Shown here: piece after piece, positions 33,783 through 42,332 of the stretch
How positions within the stretch are numbered: the stretch's first letter is position 1
Layout: every line of letters begins with the position of its first letter
DNA from: Alkalihalobacterium sp048323755
Lineage (GTDB): Bacteria; Bacillota; Bacilli; Bacillales; Bacillaceae_F
Direction: 5' to 3'
NCBI RefSeq assembly: GCF_048323755.1
Contig: NZ_JBLWFS010000001.1
Span: 434,001 to 498,000 of the forward strand
DNA length: 64,000 nt
Made by a program: the position numbers and the translations under genes
The notes under the pieces: model-generated
What the model was told of the DNA's origin: nothing
The model's database searches: none
Seen by the model: only the letters and a program-made list of their open reading frames with translations

Positions 33783-33899
33783 CTCTTATCTAGAGTGGTG
33801 GAGGGACTGGCCCGAAGAAACCCGGCAACCTTTGAAAACATGAATTGTGTTAAGAAAGGTGCTAAATCCTGCAAGGTGAAATGCCTTGAAAGATGAGAG
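33783..33899 (+). promoter_or_regulatory. SAM riboswitch (S-box) aptamer
   Basis: The S-box core is clear: P1 CTCTTATC / GATGAGAG, conserved GAGGGACTGGCCCGAAGAAACCC split over P2, GGCAACC, AAAGGTGCTAAATCC and CCTTGAAAGATGAG. SAM binding favours the downstream terminator, shutting off the methionine importer when SAM is plentiful. Confidence 0.96.
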
Positions 33900-33921
33900 A
33901 AAGGACACTAACATTGTGACT

Positions 33922-33958
33922 AAACCTTTCTGTTCATCTATGACGGGAAGGTTTTTTT
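33922..33958 (+). terminator. S-box expression-platform terminator
   Basis: AAACCTTTCTGT pairs with ACGGGAAGGTTT (with G-U pairs), followed by TTTTTT, 23 nt after the aptamer. Confidence 0.88.
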
Positions 33959-34100
33959 TATTAGTCCCAGCAATTAAACTTTAACAATGACGTAAGAAGA
34001 CGTAGTGTTGAAGGTTGTTGTCGGCATTAATACGAGTAAACAAATAGGAAAAATAGAGATAAATAACATAGGAGAGAGAAATAATTATTAGGAGGGCACC

Positions 34101-35123
34101 ATGATTCATTTAAGTGGCATACGGAAACTGTTTAAAACGAAAGACGGCGTTGTTACAGCGGTCGACCGTGTAGATTTAGAAATTAAAGAAGGCGAAATAT
34201 TTGGAATTATCGGTTATAGTGGTGCTGGAAAAAGTACGTTAATTCGTATGTTGAACAGTCTCGAACGCCCAACAGAAGGAACCGTTACCGTTGCAGGTAA
34301 AGAGCTTTCGTCGTTAAAAGGAAAGTCTCTACGTAAAGCAAGACAAGAAATTAGTATGATTTTTCAACACTTTAACTTATTGTGGTCGAGGACTGTTAGA
34401 GAAAATATTGGATTTCCTCTAGAGATTGCAGGTGTGCCAAAAGAAGAACGTCAAAAACGAGTCGATGAATTAATTAAACTTGTCGGTCTTGAAGGAAGAG
34501 GGGGATCGTATCCTTCTCAGCTCAGTGGTGGACAGAAGCAACGGGTTGGAATTGCTAGAGCGCTTGCGAACAATCCGAAAGTTCTCCTTTGTGATGAAGC
34601 AACTTCGGCATTAGACCCGAAAACAACCGATTCGATCCTAGAATTACTCGTAGATATCAATAAAAAACTTGGCTTAACGATCGTACTCATTACACACGAG
34701 ATGCATGTCATTCGAAAGATTTGTCATCGTGTCGCTGTAATGGAAGCAGGTAAAGTCGTTGAGATGGGGCCTGTTCTGAATGTATTTAAAAACCCGCAAG
34801 CTGGAATTACAAAACAATTTGTAAAACAGGTAACAGATCCAGAGGAAACGAAGGACACGATCTCTCATATTATTGAAGATGAATCAGGAAAAGTCGTTCA
34901 ATTAAGTTTTATAGGGGAAGAGACGGAAAAGCCCCTCATTACGAAAATCATTCGGAAGTTTGATATAGAAGTAAATATTCTACAAGGTAAAATTTCGCAG
35001 ACGCAAGAAGGGGCATACGGAACACTGTTTATCCAGATTGATGGAGATGTCGTAGAAATTGATCGTGCGATTGCTTTCATTCGTGAAGAAGGAGTACAAG
35101 TGGAGGTGATCGATCATGTTTAA
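34101..35123 (+). CDS. metN: Methionine ABC transporter ATPase
   Basis: The ATP-hydrolysing subunit of the MetNIQ D/L-methionine importer on the inner membrane face. The 340 residues include Walker A GYSGAGKST, signature LSGGQKQRVGIARAL, Walker B VLLCDEATSALD and a C-terminal regulatory NIL domain (about 265-340) that binds methionine for trans-inhibition. The ATG follows AGGAGGG. First gene after the SAM riboswitch; overlaps metI by 8 nt. Confidence 0.97.
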   Translation: MIHLSGIRKLFKTKDGVVTAVDRVDLEIKEGEIFGIIGYSGAGKSTLIRMLNSLERPTEGTVTVAGKELSSLKGKSLRKARQEISMIFQHFNLLWSRTVRENIGFPLEIAGVPKEERQKRVDELIKLVGLEGRGGSYPSQLSGGQKQRVGIARALANNPKVLLCDEATSALDPKTTDSILELLVDINKKLGLTIVLITHEMHVIRKICHRVAVMEAGKVVEMGPVLNVFKNPQAGITKQFVKQVTDPEETKDTISHIIEDESGKVVQLSFIGEETEKPLITKIIRKFDIEVNILQGKISQTQEGAYGTLFIQIDGDVVEIDRAIAFIREEGVQVEVIDHV

Positions 35124-35784
35124 TGAATGGTTTGCAAAAATGAAATGGGACAAGTTGTGGGAAGCAACGGTCGAAACCATTTATATGACATCAATTTCCG
35201 TTGTAGCCACATTCGCCATTGGGCTTGTTTTAGGACTTATCTTATATTTAACAAGTAAAGGAAACCTGTGGGAAAACCGTCCCGCTAATTTAATCGTAAG
35301 TACGATTGTCAATGTATTCAGGTCTATTCCTTTTATTATACTAATTGTACTGCTCATTCCATTTACGAGAATGCTAATGGGGACGATGTTAGGAGCGAAT
35401 GCAGCGTTACCTGCTTTAATTATCGGTGCGGCTCCTTTCTACGCTCGTATGGTGGAAATCGCCTTAAGAGAAATTGATAAAGGTGTTATCGAAGCTTCAC
35501 AATCGATGGGAGCAACAAACTGGCAAATTATTTATAAGGTGTTAATTCCAGAGTCTTTACCTGCATTAATTTCAGGGATCACGGTTACAGCGATTGCTTT
35601 AGTAAGTTACACAGCAATGGCGGGGGTTATCGGTGCTGGAGGTCTGGGTCACTTTGCCTATTTAGAAGGTTTCCAAAGAAACAATACAACTGTAACGATG
35701 GTGGCAACAATCTCAATCTTATTGATCGTATTCATTATTCAATGGATTGGAGATTATTTCACATATAAAACTGACAAACGTTAA
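35116..35784 (+). CDS. metI: Methionine ABC transporter permease
   Basis: The 222-residue channel subunit with five or six membrane spans and the EAA coupling loop (ALREIDKGVIEASQSMGATNWQ region, about residues 115-140) that docks on MetN. The ATG lies inside the end of metN with GGAGGTGAT upstream, giving translational coupling. Confidence 0.96.
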   Translation: MFNEWFAKMKWDKLWEATVETIYMTSISVVATFAIGLVLGLILYLTSKGNLWENRPANLIVSTIVNVFRSIPFIILIVLLIPFTRMLMGTMLGANAALPALIIGAAPFYARMVEIALREIDKGVIEASQSMGATNWQIIYKVLIPESLPALISGITVTAIALVSYTAMAGVIGAGGLGHFAYLEGFQRNNTTVTMVATISILLIVFIIQWIGDYFTYKTDKR

Positions 35785-35801
35785 TAAGGGGGAAAAAAGA
35801 A

Positions 35802-36656
35802 ATGAAAAAGTTCTTAAGTTTAATTGGCGCTGCAGCAATTTCATTATCATTAGTAGCATGTGGTGGTGGTGCTGAAGAGCCACAAACAGAAGAAACACCA
35901 GGAGAAGAAGCAGCTCAAGAAGAGAATGTTAAATTAGTCGTAGGGGCATCAGCTGTTCCACATACAGAAGTGCTTGAATTTGCTGCTCCACTCTTAGCTG
36001 AAAGAGGAATTGATCTAGAAATTAAAACATTCACGGATTATATTTTACCAAACCAAGCATTAAATGAAGGCGAGCTAGATGCAAACTACTTCCAAACACC
36101 AGGCTATTTAGCAATGCAAATTGAAGAGTTTGGTTATGAGTTCGAAAGCATTGGGCCAATTCACGCTGAACCTATTGGGGTTTATTCAAAAGAATACAGT
36201 AGTTTAGACGAGCTGCCTGATGGTGCAAAAATTATCATGAGTGATTCTTTCAGTGACCACGGTCGTATTTTACCTATCTTTGAGCGTGCAGGTGTCATTG
36301 AGTTAGACGTTGAAGAAGGACAATTAGCGCAACGTGAAAATATCGTGTCAAACCCGAAAAACTTAGACTTCACAACACTTGTTGAAGCAAGATTACTTGC
36401 TCCATCATTTGAAAGTGGTGAAGGTGACGCTGTTGTTATTAACACAAACTATGCTCTTGAAGGTGGAGTAGATATCGAAAGTTACGGTATTGCCTTTGAA
36501 GGACAAGATGTTCTTCAACCAAACTTAATCGTTGTTCGATCTGAAGATGTAGATCGTCCAGAGCTCCACACTTTATTTGAAGTATTACGTTCTGAAGAAG
36601 TTGTAAACTTCATTCTTGAAACGTATGACGGTGCAGTTATTCCATGGAGTGAGTAA
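35802..36656 (+). CDS. metQ: Methionine-binding lipoprotein
   Basis: The extracellular substrate-binding subunit of MetNIQ, anchored by lipid at Cys20. The 284-residue precursor has a lipoprotein signal (MKKFLSLIGAAAISLSLVAC, lipobox LVAC), an acidic Glu-rich linker, and the NlpA-type fold (VVGASAVPHTEVLEFAAPLL, DYILPNQALNEGELDANYFQ). It follows metI by 17 nt with AAGGGGG and ends the operon at a strong terminator. Confidence 0.96.
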   Translation: MKKFLSLIGAAAISLSLVACGGGAEEPQTEETPGEEAAQEENVKLVVGASAVPHTEVLEFAAPLLAERGIDLEIKTFTDYILPNQALNEGELDANYFQTPGYLAMQIEEFGYEFESIGPIHAEPIGVYSKEYSSLDELPDGAKIIMSDSFSDHGRILPIFERAGVIELDVEEGQLAQRENIVSNPKNLDFTTLVEARLLAPSFESGEGDAVVINTNYALEGGVDIESYGIAFEGQDVLQPNLIVVRSEDVDRPELHTLFEVLRSEEVVNFILETYDGAVIPWSE

Positions 36657-36677
36657 GATAAATTTTAAGATCAACCC

Positions 36678-36715
36678 AGTGGCGTTGGAAGTAATATTCC
36701 AATGCCACTTTTTTA
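36678..36715 (+). terminator. Terminator of metNIQ
   Basis: AGTGGCGTTGGA / TCCAATGCCACT with a 7-nt loop and a T-run. Confidence 0.9.
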
Positions 36716-36897
36716 ATTTTTTAAAAAGAAAATTTATCAAGGGCCTGAGAATAACAACAGTAATAATGAATAACTCTTGAAGCAGATGATGAATTTCGAA
36801 ATCGCGAAAATGGCATGCGAGTTTTATACATGAAATGGAAATACAAAGGAATAATAGGAATGTTAAAGGTGTTCAGATAAAAAGGAGGTACATAGAC

Positions 36898-37293
36898 ATG
36901 GAACAAAACCAAAATCAAGATAATCAGCAAGACAGTGTCATTCAAATGGCCTTACAAGAGTATAAAGAAGGTTTAGGACAATTCTTGCAAAAAATGCCTG
37001 ATGTCGCTGGGAAGTTTAATGAGTTTACAGAAGCGTGCTTTAAAGAAGGAAAATTATCCAAAAAAGAAAAGCAGCTGATTGCATTAGGAATTAGTGTCGT
37101 TTCACAAGATGAATATTGCATTATTTATCATACAAAAGGTTGCTTAGATGAAGGATGCAGTGAAGAAGAAATTCTCGAAGCCTTAGGTGTTACTGCAGCA
37201 TTTGGTGGGGGAGCAGCGATGAGTCAGGCTGTAACTTTAGTTCAAGAAGCTATTTCAGAGTTAGGTTCTTCAGATAAACAAAAGAACCATTAA
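36898..37293 (+). CDS. yurZ: Carboxymuconolactone decarboxylase/AhpD-family protein (YurZ type)
   Basis: A 131-residue helical protein of the AhpD-like family. The core is KLSKKEKQLIALGISVVSQDEYCIIYHTKGC. Only the first cysteine of an AhpD CxxC pair is present (EYCIIYH, with Tyr in the second place), so peroxidase activity is doubtful. The ATG 36898 follows AAAGGAGG; the upstream extension lacks a ribosome site. yurZ sits between met and suf genes in B. subtilis as here. Confidence 0.82.
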   Translation: MEQNQNQDNQQDSVIQMALQEYKEGLGQFLQKMPDVAGKFNEFTEACFKEGKLSKKEKQLIALGISVVSQDEYCIIYHTKGCLDEGCSEEEILEALGVTAAFGGGAAMSQAVTLVQEAISELGSSDKQKNH

Positions 37294-37294
37294 A

Positions 37295-37440
37295 GGAGTG
37301 AAGCGCTACGATTTCGCTCACCTCCTTGCGATAAGTCAACTTTGGCTCATTAACATTCACCGTGTTTCTTTTATCTTATACGGTGCGCTCCAGTCCATAC
37401 GTCGCTAAACGGGCGCTTGCGATTTTCTTTTTCTATTTTC
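37295..37440. repeat. Bacillus-type interspersed repeat (R4), copy 1
   Basis: About 145 bp closely resembling 51590-51696: shared blocks include GATAAGTCAAC, GGCTCA, CCGTGTTTC, CTCCAGTCCATA and CGCTAAACGGGC. It starts right after the yurZ stop with a hairpin (AGGAGTGAAGCG / CGCTCACCTCCT). Non-coding. Confidence 0.75.
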
Positions 37441-37674
37441 AATCTGCGAGTAATAAAGAGTATATGTGCTAAATTGTATAGCATTGATATGTGAGAAAAG
37501 GTGAGTATGCATAACGACACATTGTCAGAAAATTTCACATTATATCGCAGTTGGGTAGAAATCGTTTGAATGATATGATTCTTTATAGAGTAAGCGTAAC
37601 TGAAGCACTCAACTTAAATTGATTGCAAACTGTCAGTTACCTTATAAAAAAGAAAGGATTGATTTATTATCCAC

Positions 37675-37845
37675 ATGATTCAAACGAATTACACAGGCGA
37701 CATGGAAAAGGCGATGCAACAGAACCACGGAATTGGTTACGAGGAGTACAATCGCAGCCTGGAGAAGCGCTTAGAAATTGAAAAAGCGCGCGAAAGAGAC
37801 TATAAACGTTCCATTAAACTAGCTATTGAATTGAAACAACGTTAA
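37675..37845 (+). CDS. Small hypothetical protein, 56 aa
   Basis: A short frame encoding a charged, mostly helical peptide (MIQTNYTGDMEKAMQQNHG...RDYKRSIKLAIELKQR) with no membrane segment. AAAGGA lies 17 nt before the ATG, which is long; an in-frame ATT at 37666 would give better spacing. A strong terminator begins 19 nt after the stop and codon use looks coding. I do not recognise a family. It stands alone between yurZ and the suf operon. Confidence 0.55.
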   Translation: MIQTNYTGDMEKAMQQNHGIGYEEYNRSLEKRLEIEKARERDYKRSIKLAIELKQR

Positions 37846-37863
37846 AATAAGATAAGCAGAAAT

Positions 37864-37899
37864 AGAGGCTGACTCTTTTGTAATGAGTCAGTCTCTTTA
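37864..37899 (+). terminator. Terminator after the 56-aa ORF
   Basis: AGAGGCTGACTC / GAGTCAGTCTCT (one G-U pair), 9-nt loop, T-rich 3' side. Confidence 0.82.
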
Positions 37900-37950
37900 T
37901 ATCGTAGTTTTCTGCATGAGATAAATAATCGTTTTAAGTTTGCAACAGAA

Positions 37951-38132
37951 ACGGACTCACAGGCCGTTATTTCATTAAAAAGAATGCTTTTGGGGACCGT
38001 AACGGACTCAAGAGCCCTTATTTAGGACTTTTTGCTGTGTATTTTAATGATATTAAGCAAATAGGCGCCTCTCAGTCCGCTCAACTCTTAATCAGGTGGG
38101 TTTGGTTAAAATAAGGTCCTCTCACTCCTCTA
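37951..38132. repeat. R1 interspersed element C
   Basis: Direct units ACGGACTCACAGGCCGTTAT (37951 on) and ACGGACTCAAGAGCCCTTAT (38002 on), then inverted AAATAGGCGCCTCTCAGTCC (38059 on) and AATAAGGTCCTCTCACTCCT (38110 on). Units 1 and 2 are nearly identical to those of element E at 57305. Confidence 0.88.
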
Positions 38133-38194
38133 AAATAGGAGATACAAAGTTAGTCTGTGTCTCGAACAATAGGAGTTTAACCGTTTTCATACTG

Positions 38195-38345
38195 TGGCGG
38201 CACCAAGTCCATATACAACTAAACCTTTGCATGTTTCACTGTATAGCTGCATGTGCCATCGGTTCAGCAAACGTGTCCGAAAAGCAGGAACAATTTGCTG
38301 TTTCACCAGCGCTTGTCGTCGATAGCTAGACATTTCCACGTTTCA
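38195..38345. repeat. Diverged R4-like repeat
   Basis: CACCAAGTCCATA, TAGCTGCATGTGCCATCGGTTCAG in parts, GCGCTTGTCG and two CGTTTCACTGTAT/TGTTTCACTGTAT blocks resemble pieces of the R4 repeat at 51520-51696 but are rearranged and decayed. No gene is supported here. Confidence 0.4.
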
Positions 38346-38453
38346 CTGTATGACATTGCAGCTGAGTTGAGAAACTAGTATTAGGTTGGACAAGGTCACA
38401 AAATACTTTCTATACATAAATATATAAAAAGTGTATAAATGTTATTAAAAAAG

Positions 38454-38482
38454 TTGAACTTACTTTGGATTTGATATAAGAT
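38454..38482 (+). promoter_or_regulatory. Probable suf operon promoter
   Basis: TTGAAC (38454-38459), 17-bp spacer, TAAGAT (38477-38482), about 90 nt before sufC. Confidence 0.5.
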
Positions 38483-38572
38483 TGTAATGAGAATAAATTG
38501 AGAATAAACAAAAGCACTTCTTTCGTCAAGAGAGGAGTGTAATCTTAGATAAAATATTGGAGGTAGTAAAGA

Positions 38573-39352
38573 ATGACAGCACCATACTTAAAGATTGAAA
38601 ATCTTCATGTAGCAATAGAAGGTAAGGAAATCTTAAAGGATTTCAACCTAGAAATTAAAGGTGGAGAAATACACGCGATCATGGGACCAAACGGTACAGG
38701 TAAATCTACATTAGCATCTGCACTTATGGGTCACCCTAAATATGAAATTACAAGTGGTAAAGTCACTTTTAACGGTGAAGACCTTTTAGAAATGGAAGTA
38801 GATGAGCGCGCTCTAGCTGGTCTATTTTTAGCAATGCAATATCCAAGTGAAATTAGTGGGATCACGAATGCGGACTTCCTTCGCTCAGCGATCAACTCTC
38901 GTCGTGAAGAGGGAGACGAAATTTCATTAATGAAATTTATCCGCAAATTAGATGAGAAAATGGATTTACTTGAAATGAATCAAGAGTTCGCACAACGTTA
39001 TTTAAATGAAGGTTTCTCTGGTGGAGAAAAGAAACGTAATGAAATCCTTCAATTAATGATGCTTGAGCCAAAGATTGCCGTTTTAGATGAAATTGACTCA
39101 GGTCTTGATATCGATGCACTTAAAGTAGTATCTACAGGTGTAAATGCAATGCGTGGAGAAGAGTTTGGCTGTCTTATCATCACTCACTACCAACGCTTAC
39201 TGAACTACATCACTCCTGATAAAGTTCACGTTATGATGCAAGGCCGTATCGTAAAATCTGGTGGAGCTGAACTTGCTGAACGTTTAGAAGCAGAAGGTTA
39301 CGACTGGATTAAAGAAGAACTTGGCATTGAAGATGAAAAAGTAGAAGCATAA
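38573..39352 (+). CDS. sufC: Fe-S assembly ATPase SufC
   Basis: A cytosolic ABC-type ATPase that powers the SufBCD scaffold for Fe-S cluster assembly. The 259 residues carry Walker A GPNGTGKST, signature FSGGEKKRNEILQ, Walker B KIAVLDEIDSGLDID and the switch histidine in IITHYQR. GGAGG precedes the ATG. First gene of the five-gene SUF operon, the main Fe-S system in Bacillus. Confidence 0.98.
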   Translation: MTAPYLKIENLHVAIEGKEILKDFNLEIKGGEIHAIMGPNGTGKSTLASALMGHPKYEITSGKVTFNGEDLLEMEVDERALAGLFLAMQYPSEISGITNADFLRSAINSRREEGDEISLMKFIRKLDEKMDLLEMNQEFAQRYLNEGFSGGEKKRNEILQLMMLEPKIAVLDEIDSGLDIDALKVVSTGVNAMRGEEFGCLIITHYQRLLNYITPDKVHVMMQGRIVKSGGAELAERLEAEGYDWIKEELGIEDEKVEA

Positions 39353-39371
39353 GGTAGTGAGGAGGGATAAT

Positions 39372-40667
39372 ATGTCAGTGGAAACGAAGCTTGCGTTCGA
39401 TCAAGAGTATGTTAAACAATTTTCTACAGGGCGCGGCGAACCTGAATGGCTATTAAATTTTCGCTTAAAAGCGCTTGACTTAGTAGATAAATTAGATTTA
39501 CCAAAACCAGATAAAACGAAGATTGATAAATGGAATTTCACTCAATTTGCTCATCTTCAAGAAGTAACAGTATCTTCTTTTGATGAGTTAGATGATGAGA
39601 TTAAAGGTTTAGCTGGTGAAGTAACGAGTGAACAAAACATTGTTGTTCAAAAAGATGGTGCAACAGCTCGTCTTCAAGTGAGTGAAGCTGTTAAGCAACA
39701 AGGTGTTATTTTTACAGACCTTGCAACAGCACTTAAAGAGCATGGACAATTAGTGGAAAAATATTTTATGGCAGACGCTGTAAATGTGGACGAAAACCGT
39801 CTGGTTGCCCTTCATGTGGCATTAATGAATGGTGGTACTTTCATCTATGTACCAAAAAATACAGAGGTAACTGTTCCTCTTCAAGCCGTTTACAATATAA
39901 GTGAAGCTGCATTATTCAACCACGTGATTGTTGTTGCAGAAGATAATAGTTCAGTTACGTATGTAGAGAACTATGTTGGAAGCCCTAAAGAAGTAACGAT
40001 TGCTAACATCGTAGCTGAAGTGTATGCAGGTGCTGGAGCTCGCGTTTCTTTCGGAGCAGTTGACAATCTTTCTGAAAACGTAACGACTTATGTGGTTCGT
40101 CGTGCACAGGTTGGCCGCGATGCTCGAGTAGATTGGGCACTTGGTCAAATGAATGACGGAAATACAGTAAGTGAAAATACAACACACCTAGTTGGTGAAG
40201 GTTCGTATGCTGATACAAAAACAGTAACGATTGGTCGCGGAACACAAAAACAAAACTTCACCACACAGATTTTCCATCATGGAAAACATTCTGAAGGGTA
40301 TATTTTAAAACATGGCGTAATGCGTGAAGAAGCAACTGCGATCTTTAACGGAATTACAAAAATTGAACACGGTGCTTCAAAATCAAACGGTGAGCAAACT
40401 GAGCGTGTACTTATGCTAAGTGAAAAAGCTCGTGGAGATGCGAACCCGATCCTTCTTATTGATGAAGATGATGTAACAGCAGGTCACGCTGCATCTGTAG
40501 GAAGAATTGATCCACTACAAATGTTCTATTTAATGAGTCGTGGAATTACGCAAAAAGAAGCTGAACGCTTAATTATTCATGGTTTCCTAGCACCAGTTGT
40601 AAACCAACTTCCAGTTGAATCTGTAAAAGAACGTTTTACGGAAGTCATCGAAAGGAAAGTAAAATAA
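39372..40667 (+). CDS. sufD: Fe-S assembly scaffold SufD
   Basis: A partner of SufB in the SufBC2D scaffold. The 431-residue right-handed beta-helix protein has the C-terminal signature FYLMSRGITQKEAERLIIHGFLAPV and the conserved histidine in DDVTAGHAASVG. The ATG 39372 follows GAGGAGGG; the in-frame GTG 39357 belongs to that ribosome site. The stop overlaps the sufS ATG by one base (TAATG). Confidence 0.97.
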   Translation: MSVETKLAFDQEYVKQFSTGRGEPEWLLNFRLKALDLVDKLDLPKPDKTKIDKWNFTQFAHLQEVTVSSFDELDDEIKGLAGEVTSEQNIVVQKDGATARLQVSEAVKQQGVIFTDLATALKEHGQLVEKYFMADAVNVDENRLVALHVALMNGGTFIYVPKNTEVTVPLQAVYNISEAALFNHVIVVAEDNSSVTYVENYVGSPKEVTIANIVAEVYAGAGARVSFGAVDNLSENVTTYVVRRAQVGRDARVDWALGQMNDGNTVSENTTHLVGEGSYADTKTVTIGRGTQKQNFTTQIFHHGKHSEGYILKHGVMREEATAIFNGITKIEHGASKSNGEQTERVLMLSEKARGDANPILLIDEDDVTAGHAASVGRIDPLQMFYLMSRGITQKEAERLIIHGFLAPVVNQLPVESVKERFTEVIERKVK

Positions 40668-41890
40668 TGAACGTTCAAGAGGTTCGCAAACAGTTTCCAA
40701 TTCTACATCAGGAAGTGAACGGGAACCCACTTGTTTATTTAGATAGTGCGGCAACGTCTCAAAAGCCTATTCAAGTTATTGAAGCTTTAGATGATTACTA
40801 TCGTCGCTATAATTCTAATGTACATCGTGGGGTTCATACCCTCGGTACACTTGCAACTGATGGTTATGAAGGTGCAAGGGAAAAGGTTCGTAAGTTTATC
40901 AATGCGAATTCAACAGAAGAAATCATTTTTACAAGAGGAACGACAACAGCACTCAATCTAGTTGCTAGCAGTTACGGACGTGCCAATCTCGGTGAAGGTG
41001 ATGAAATCGTTATTACACCGATGGAACACCACAGCAATATCATTCCGTGGCAACAAGTGGCTAAAGCTACTGGAGCGACGTTAAAATATATTCCACTGCA
41101 AGAAGATGGAAGTATTGATCTAGCTGATGTTGAGAAAACGGTAACTCCGCAAACGAAAATTGTATCGGTTATGCAGGTTTCGAATGTGTTAGGGGCCATT
41201 AACCCAATCAAAGAAATCGCAGCGATTGCTCACAAGCATGGCGCGGTAATGGTTGTGGACGGTGCCCAAAGCACACCTCATATGAAAATCGATGTGCAAG
41301 ATTTAGATTGCGACTTCTTTGCTTTTTCGGGTCATAAGATGGCTGGTCCAACGGGTATCGGTGCTCTTTATGGAAAGAAAAAGCTATTAGACAACATGGA
41401 GCCAATCGAATTCGGTGGAGAAATGATTGACTTTGTTGGTTTGCAAGAATCAACATGGAAAGAGCTTCCTTGGAAGTTCGAAGGTGGAACTCCAATCATT
41501 GCAGGTGCCATTGGATTAGGGGCGGCGATCGATTTTCTAGAGGAAGTCGGTATGGATGCAATCTTAGCGCACGAGCATGAACTTGCGCTTTATGCGATGG
41601 AGCGTATGTCTGAAATTGAAGGATTAACGATTTACGGTCCGAAAAAGCGGGCAGGTGTAGTCACTTTCAACATTGACGATGTTCATCCACATGATGTAGC
41701 GACAGTGCTTGACGCTGAAGGAATTGCTGTTCGCGCAGGTCATCACTGTGCGCAGCCGTTAATGAAATGGCTGAACGTAACAGCAACAGCGAGAGCTAGT
41801 TTTTATTTATACAATACAAAAGAAGATGTTGATGCACTTGTCAATGGATTAATAAAAACAAAGGAGTATTTCGGCGATGTCTTTAGGTAA
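40667..41890 (+). CDS. sufS: Cysteine desulfurase SufS
   Basis: A PLP enzyme that takes sulfur from cysteine as a persulfide for SufU. The 407-residue group II desulfurase shows the PLP-binding lysine in FSGHKMAGPTG, HHSNIIPWQ, and the persulfide cysteine in RAGHHCAQPLM. It overlaps sufD by one base and sufU by 14, indicating tight coupling. Confidence 0.98.
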   Translation: MNVQEVRKQFPILHQEVNGNPLVYLDSAATSQKPIQVIEALDDYYRRYNSNVHRGVHTLGTLATDGYEGAREKVRKFINANSTEEIIFTRGTTTALNLVASSYGRANLGEGDEIVITPMEHHSNIIPWQQVAKATGATLKYIPLQEDGSIDLADVEKTVTPQTKIVSVMQVSNVLGAINPIKEIAAIAHKHGAVMVVDGAQSTPHMKIDVQDLDCDFFAFSGHKMAGPTGIGALYGKKKLLDNMEPIEFGGEMIDFVGLQESTWKELPWKFEGGTPIIAGAIGLGAAIDFLEEVGMDAILAHEHELALYAMERMSEIEGLTIYGPKKRAGVVTFNIDDVHPHDVATVLDAEGIAVRAGHHCAQPLMKWLNVTATARASFYLYNTKEDVDALVNGLIKTKEYFGDVFR

Positions 41891-42320
41891 CAATCTCGAT
41901 ACTTTATATCGACAAGTGATCATGGACCATTATAAAAGCCCTCGAAATCGTGGAGAGTTTGAAGGAGATTCTGTAACGGTGAATATGAATAACCCAACAT
42001 GCGGGGATCGTATTCAAATACAAATGCAAGTAGAAGATGATAAAATCACAGCTGCTAAGTTTGTAGGTGAAGGGTGCTCCATCAGTCTTGCTTCTGCATC
42101 GATGATGACACAGGCTGTTAAAGGTCTATCTGTTGAAGAAGCATTAAAGATGTCACAAATCTTCTCTGATATGATGCAAGGTAAAGACTATGATGACTCT
42201 ACGTTTGATCTAGGTGACATTGAAGCACTACAAGGTGTATCAAAGTTTCCAGCACGAATTAAATGTGCAACGTTAGCATGGAAAGCGATGGAAAAGGGTA
42301 TTCAAAGCGAAAACGAATAA
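41877..42320 (+). CDS. sufU: Zn-dependent sulfurtransferase SufU
   Basis: Accepts the persulfide from SufS and passes it to SufB; in Bacillus it is a zinc-bound sulfur shuttle rather than a scaffold. The 147-residue IscU-fold protein keeps the zinc ligands NNPTCGDR (Cys and Asp), GEGCSIS and RIKCATLAW, and the family-specific insertion near residues 90-115. The start lies inside the sufS 3' end. Confidence 0.97.
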   Translation: MSLGNNLDTLYRQVIMDHYKSPRNRGEFEGDSVTVNMNNPTCGDRIQIQMQVEDDKITAAKFVGEGCSISLASASMMTQAVKGLSVEEALKMSQIFSDMMQGKDYDDSTFDLGDIEALQGVSKFPARIKCATLAWKAMEKGIQSENE

Positions 42321-42332
42321 GGAGGTTTTCTC

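Noticed and set aside
38096..38329. 77-codon frame upstream of sufC
   Set aside because: It runs across R1 element C and the R4-like relic with no ribosome site.
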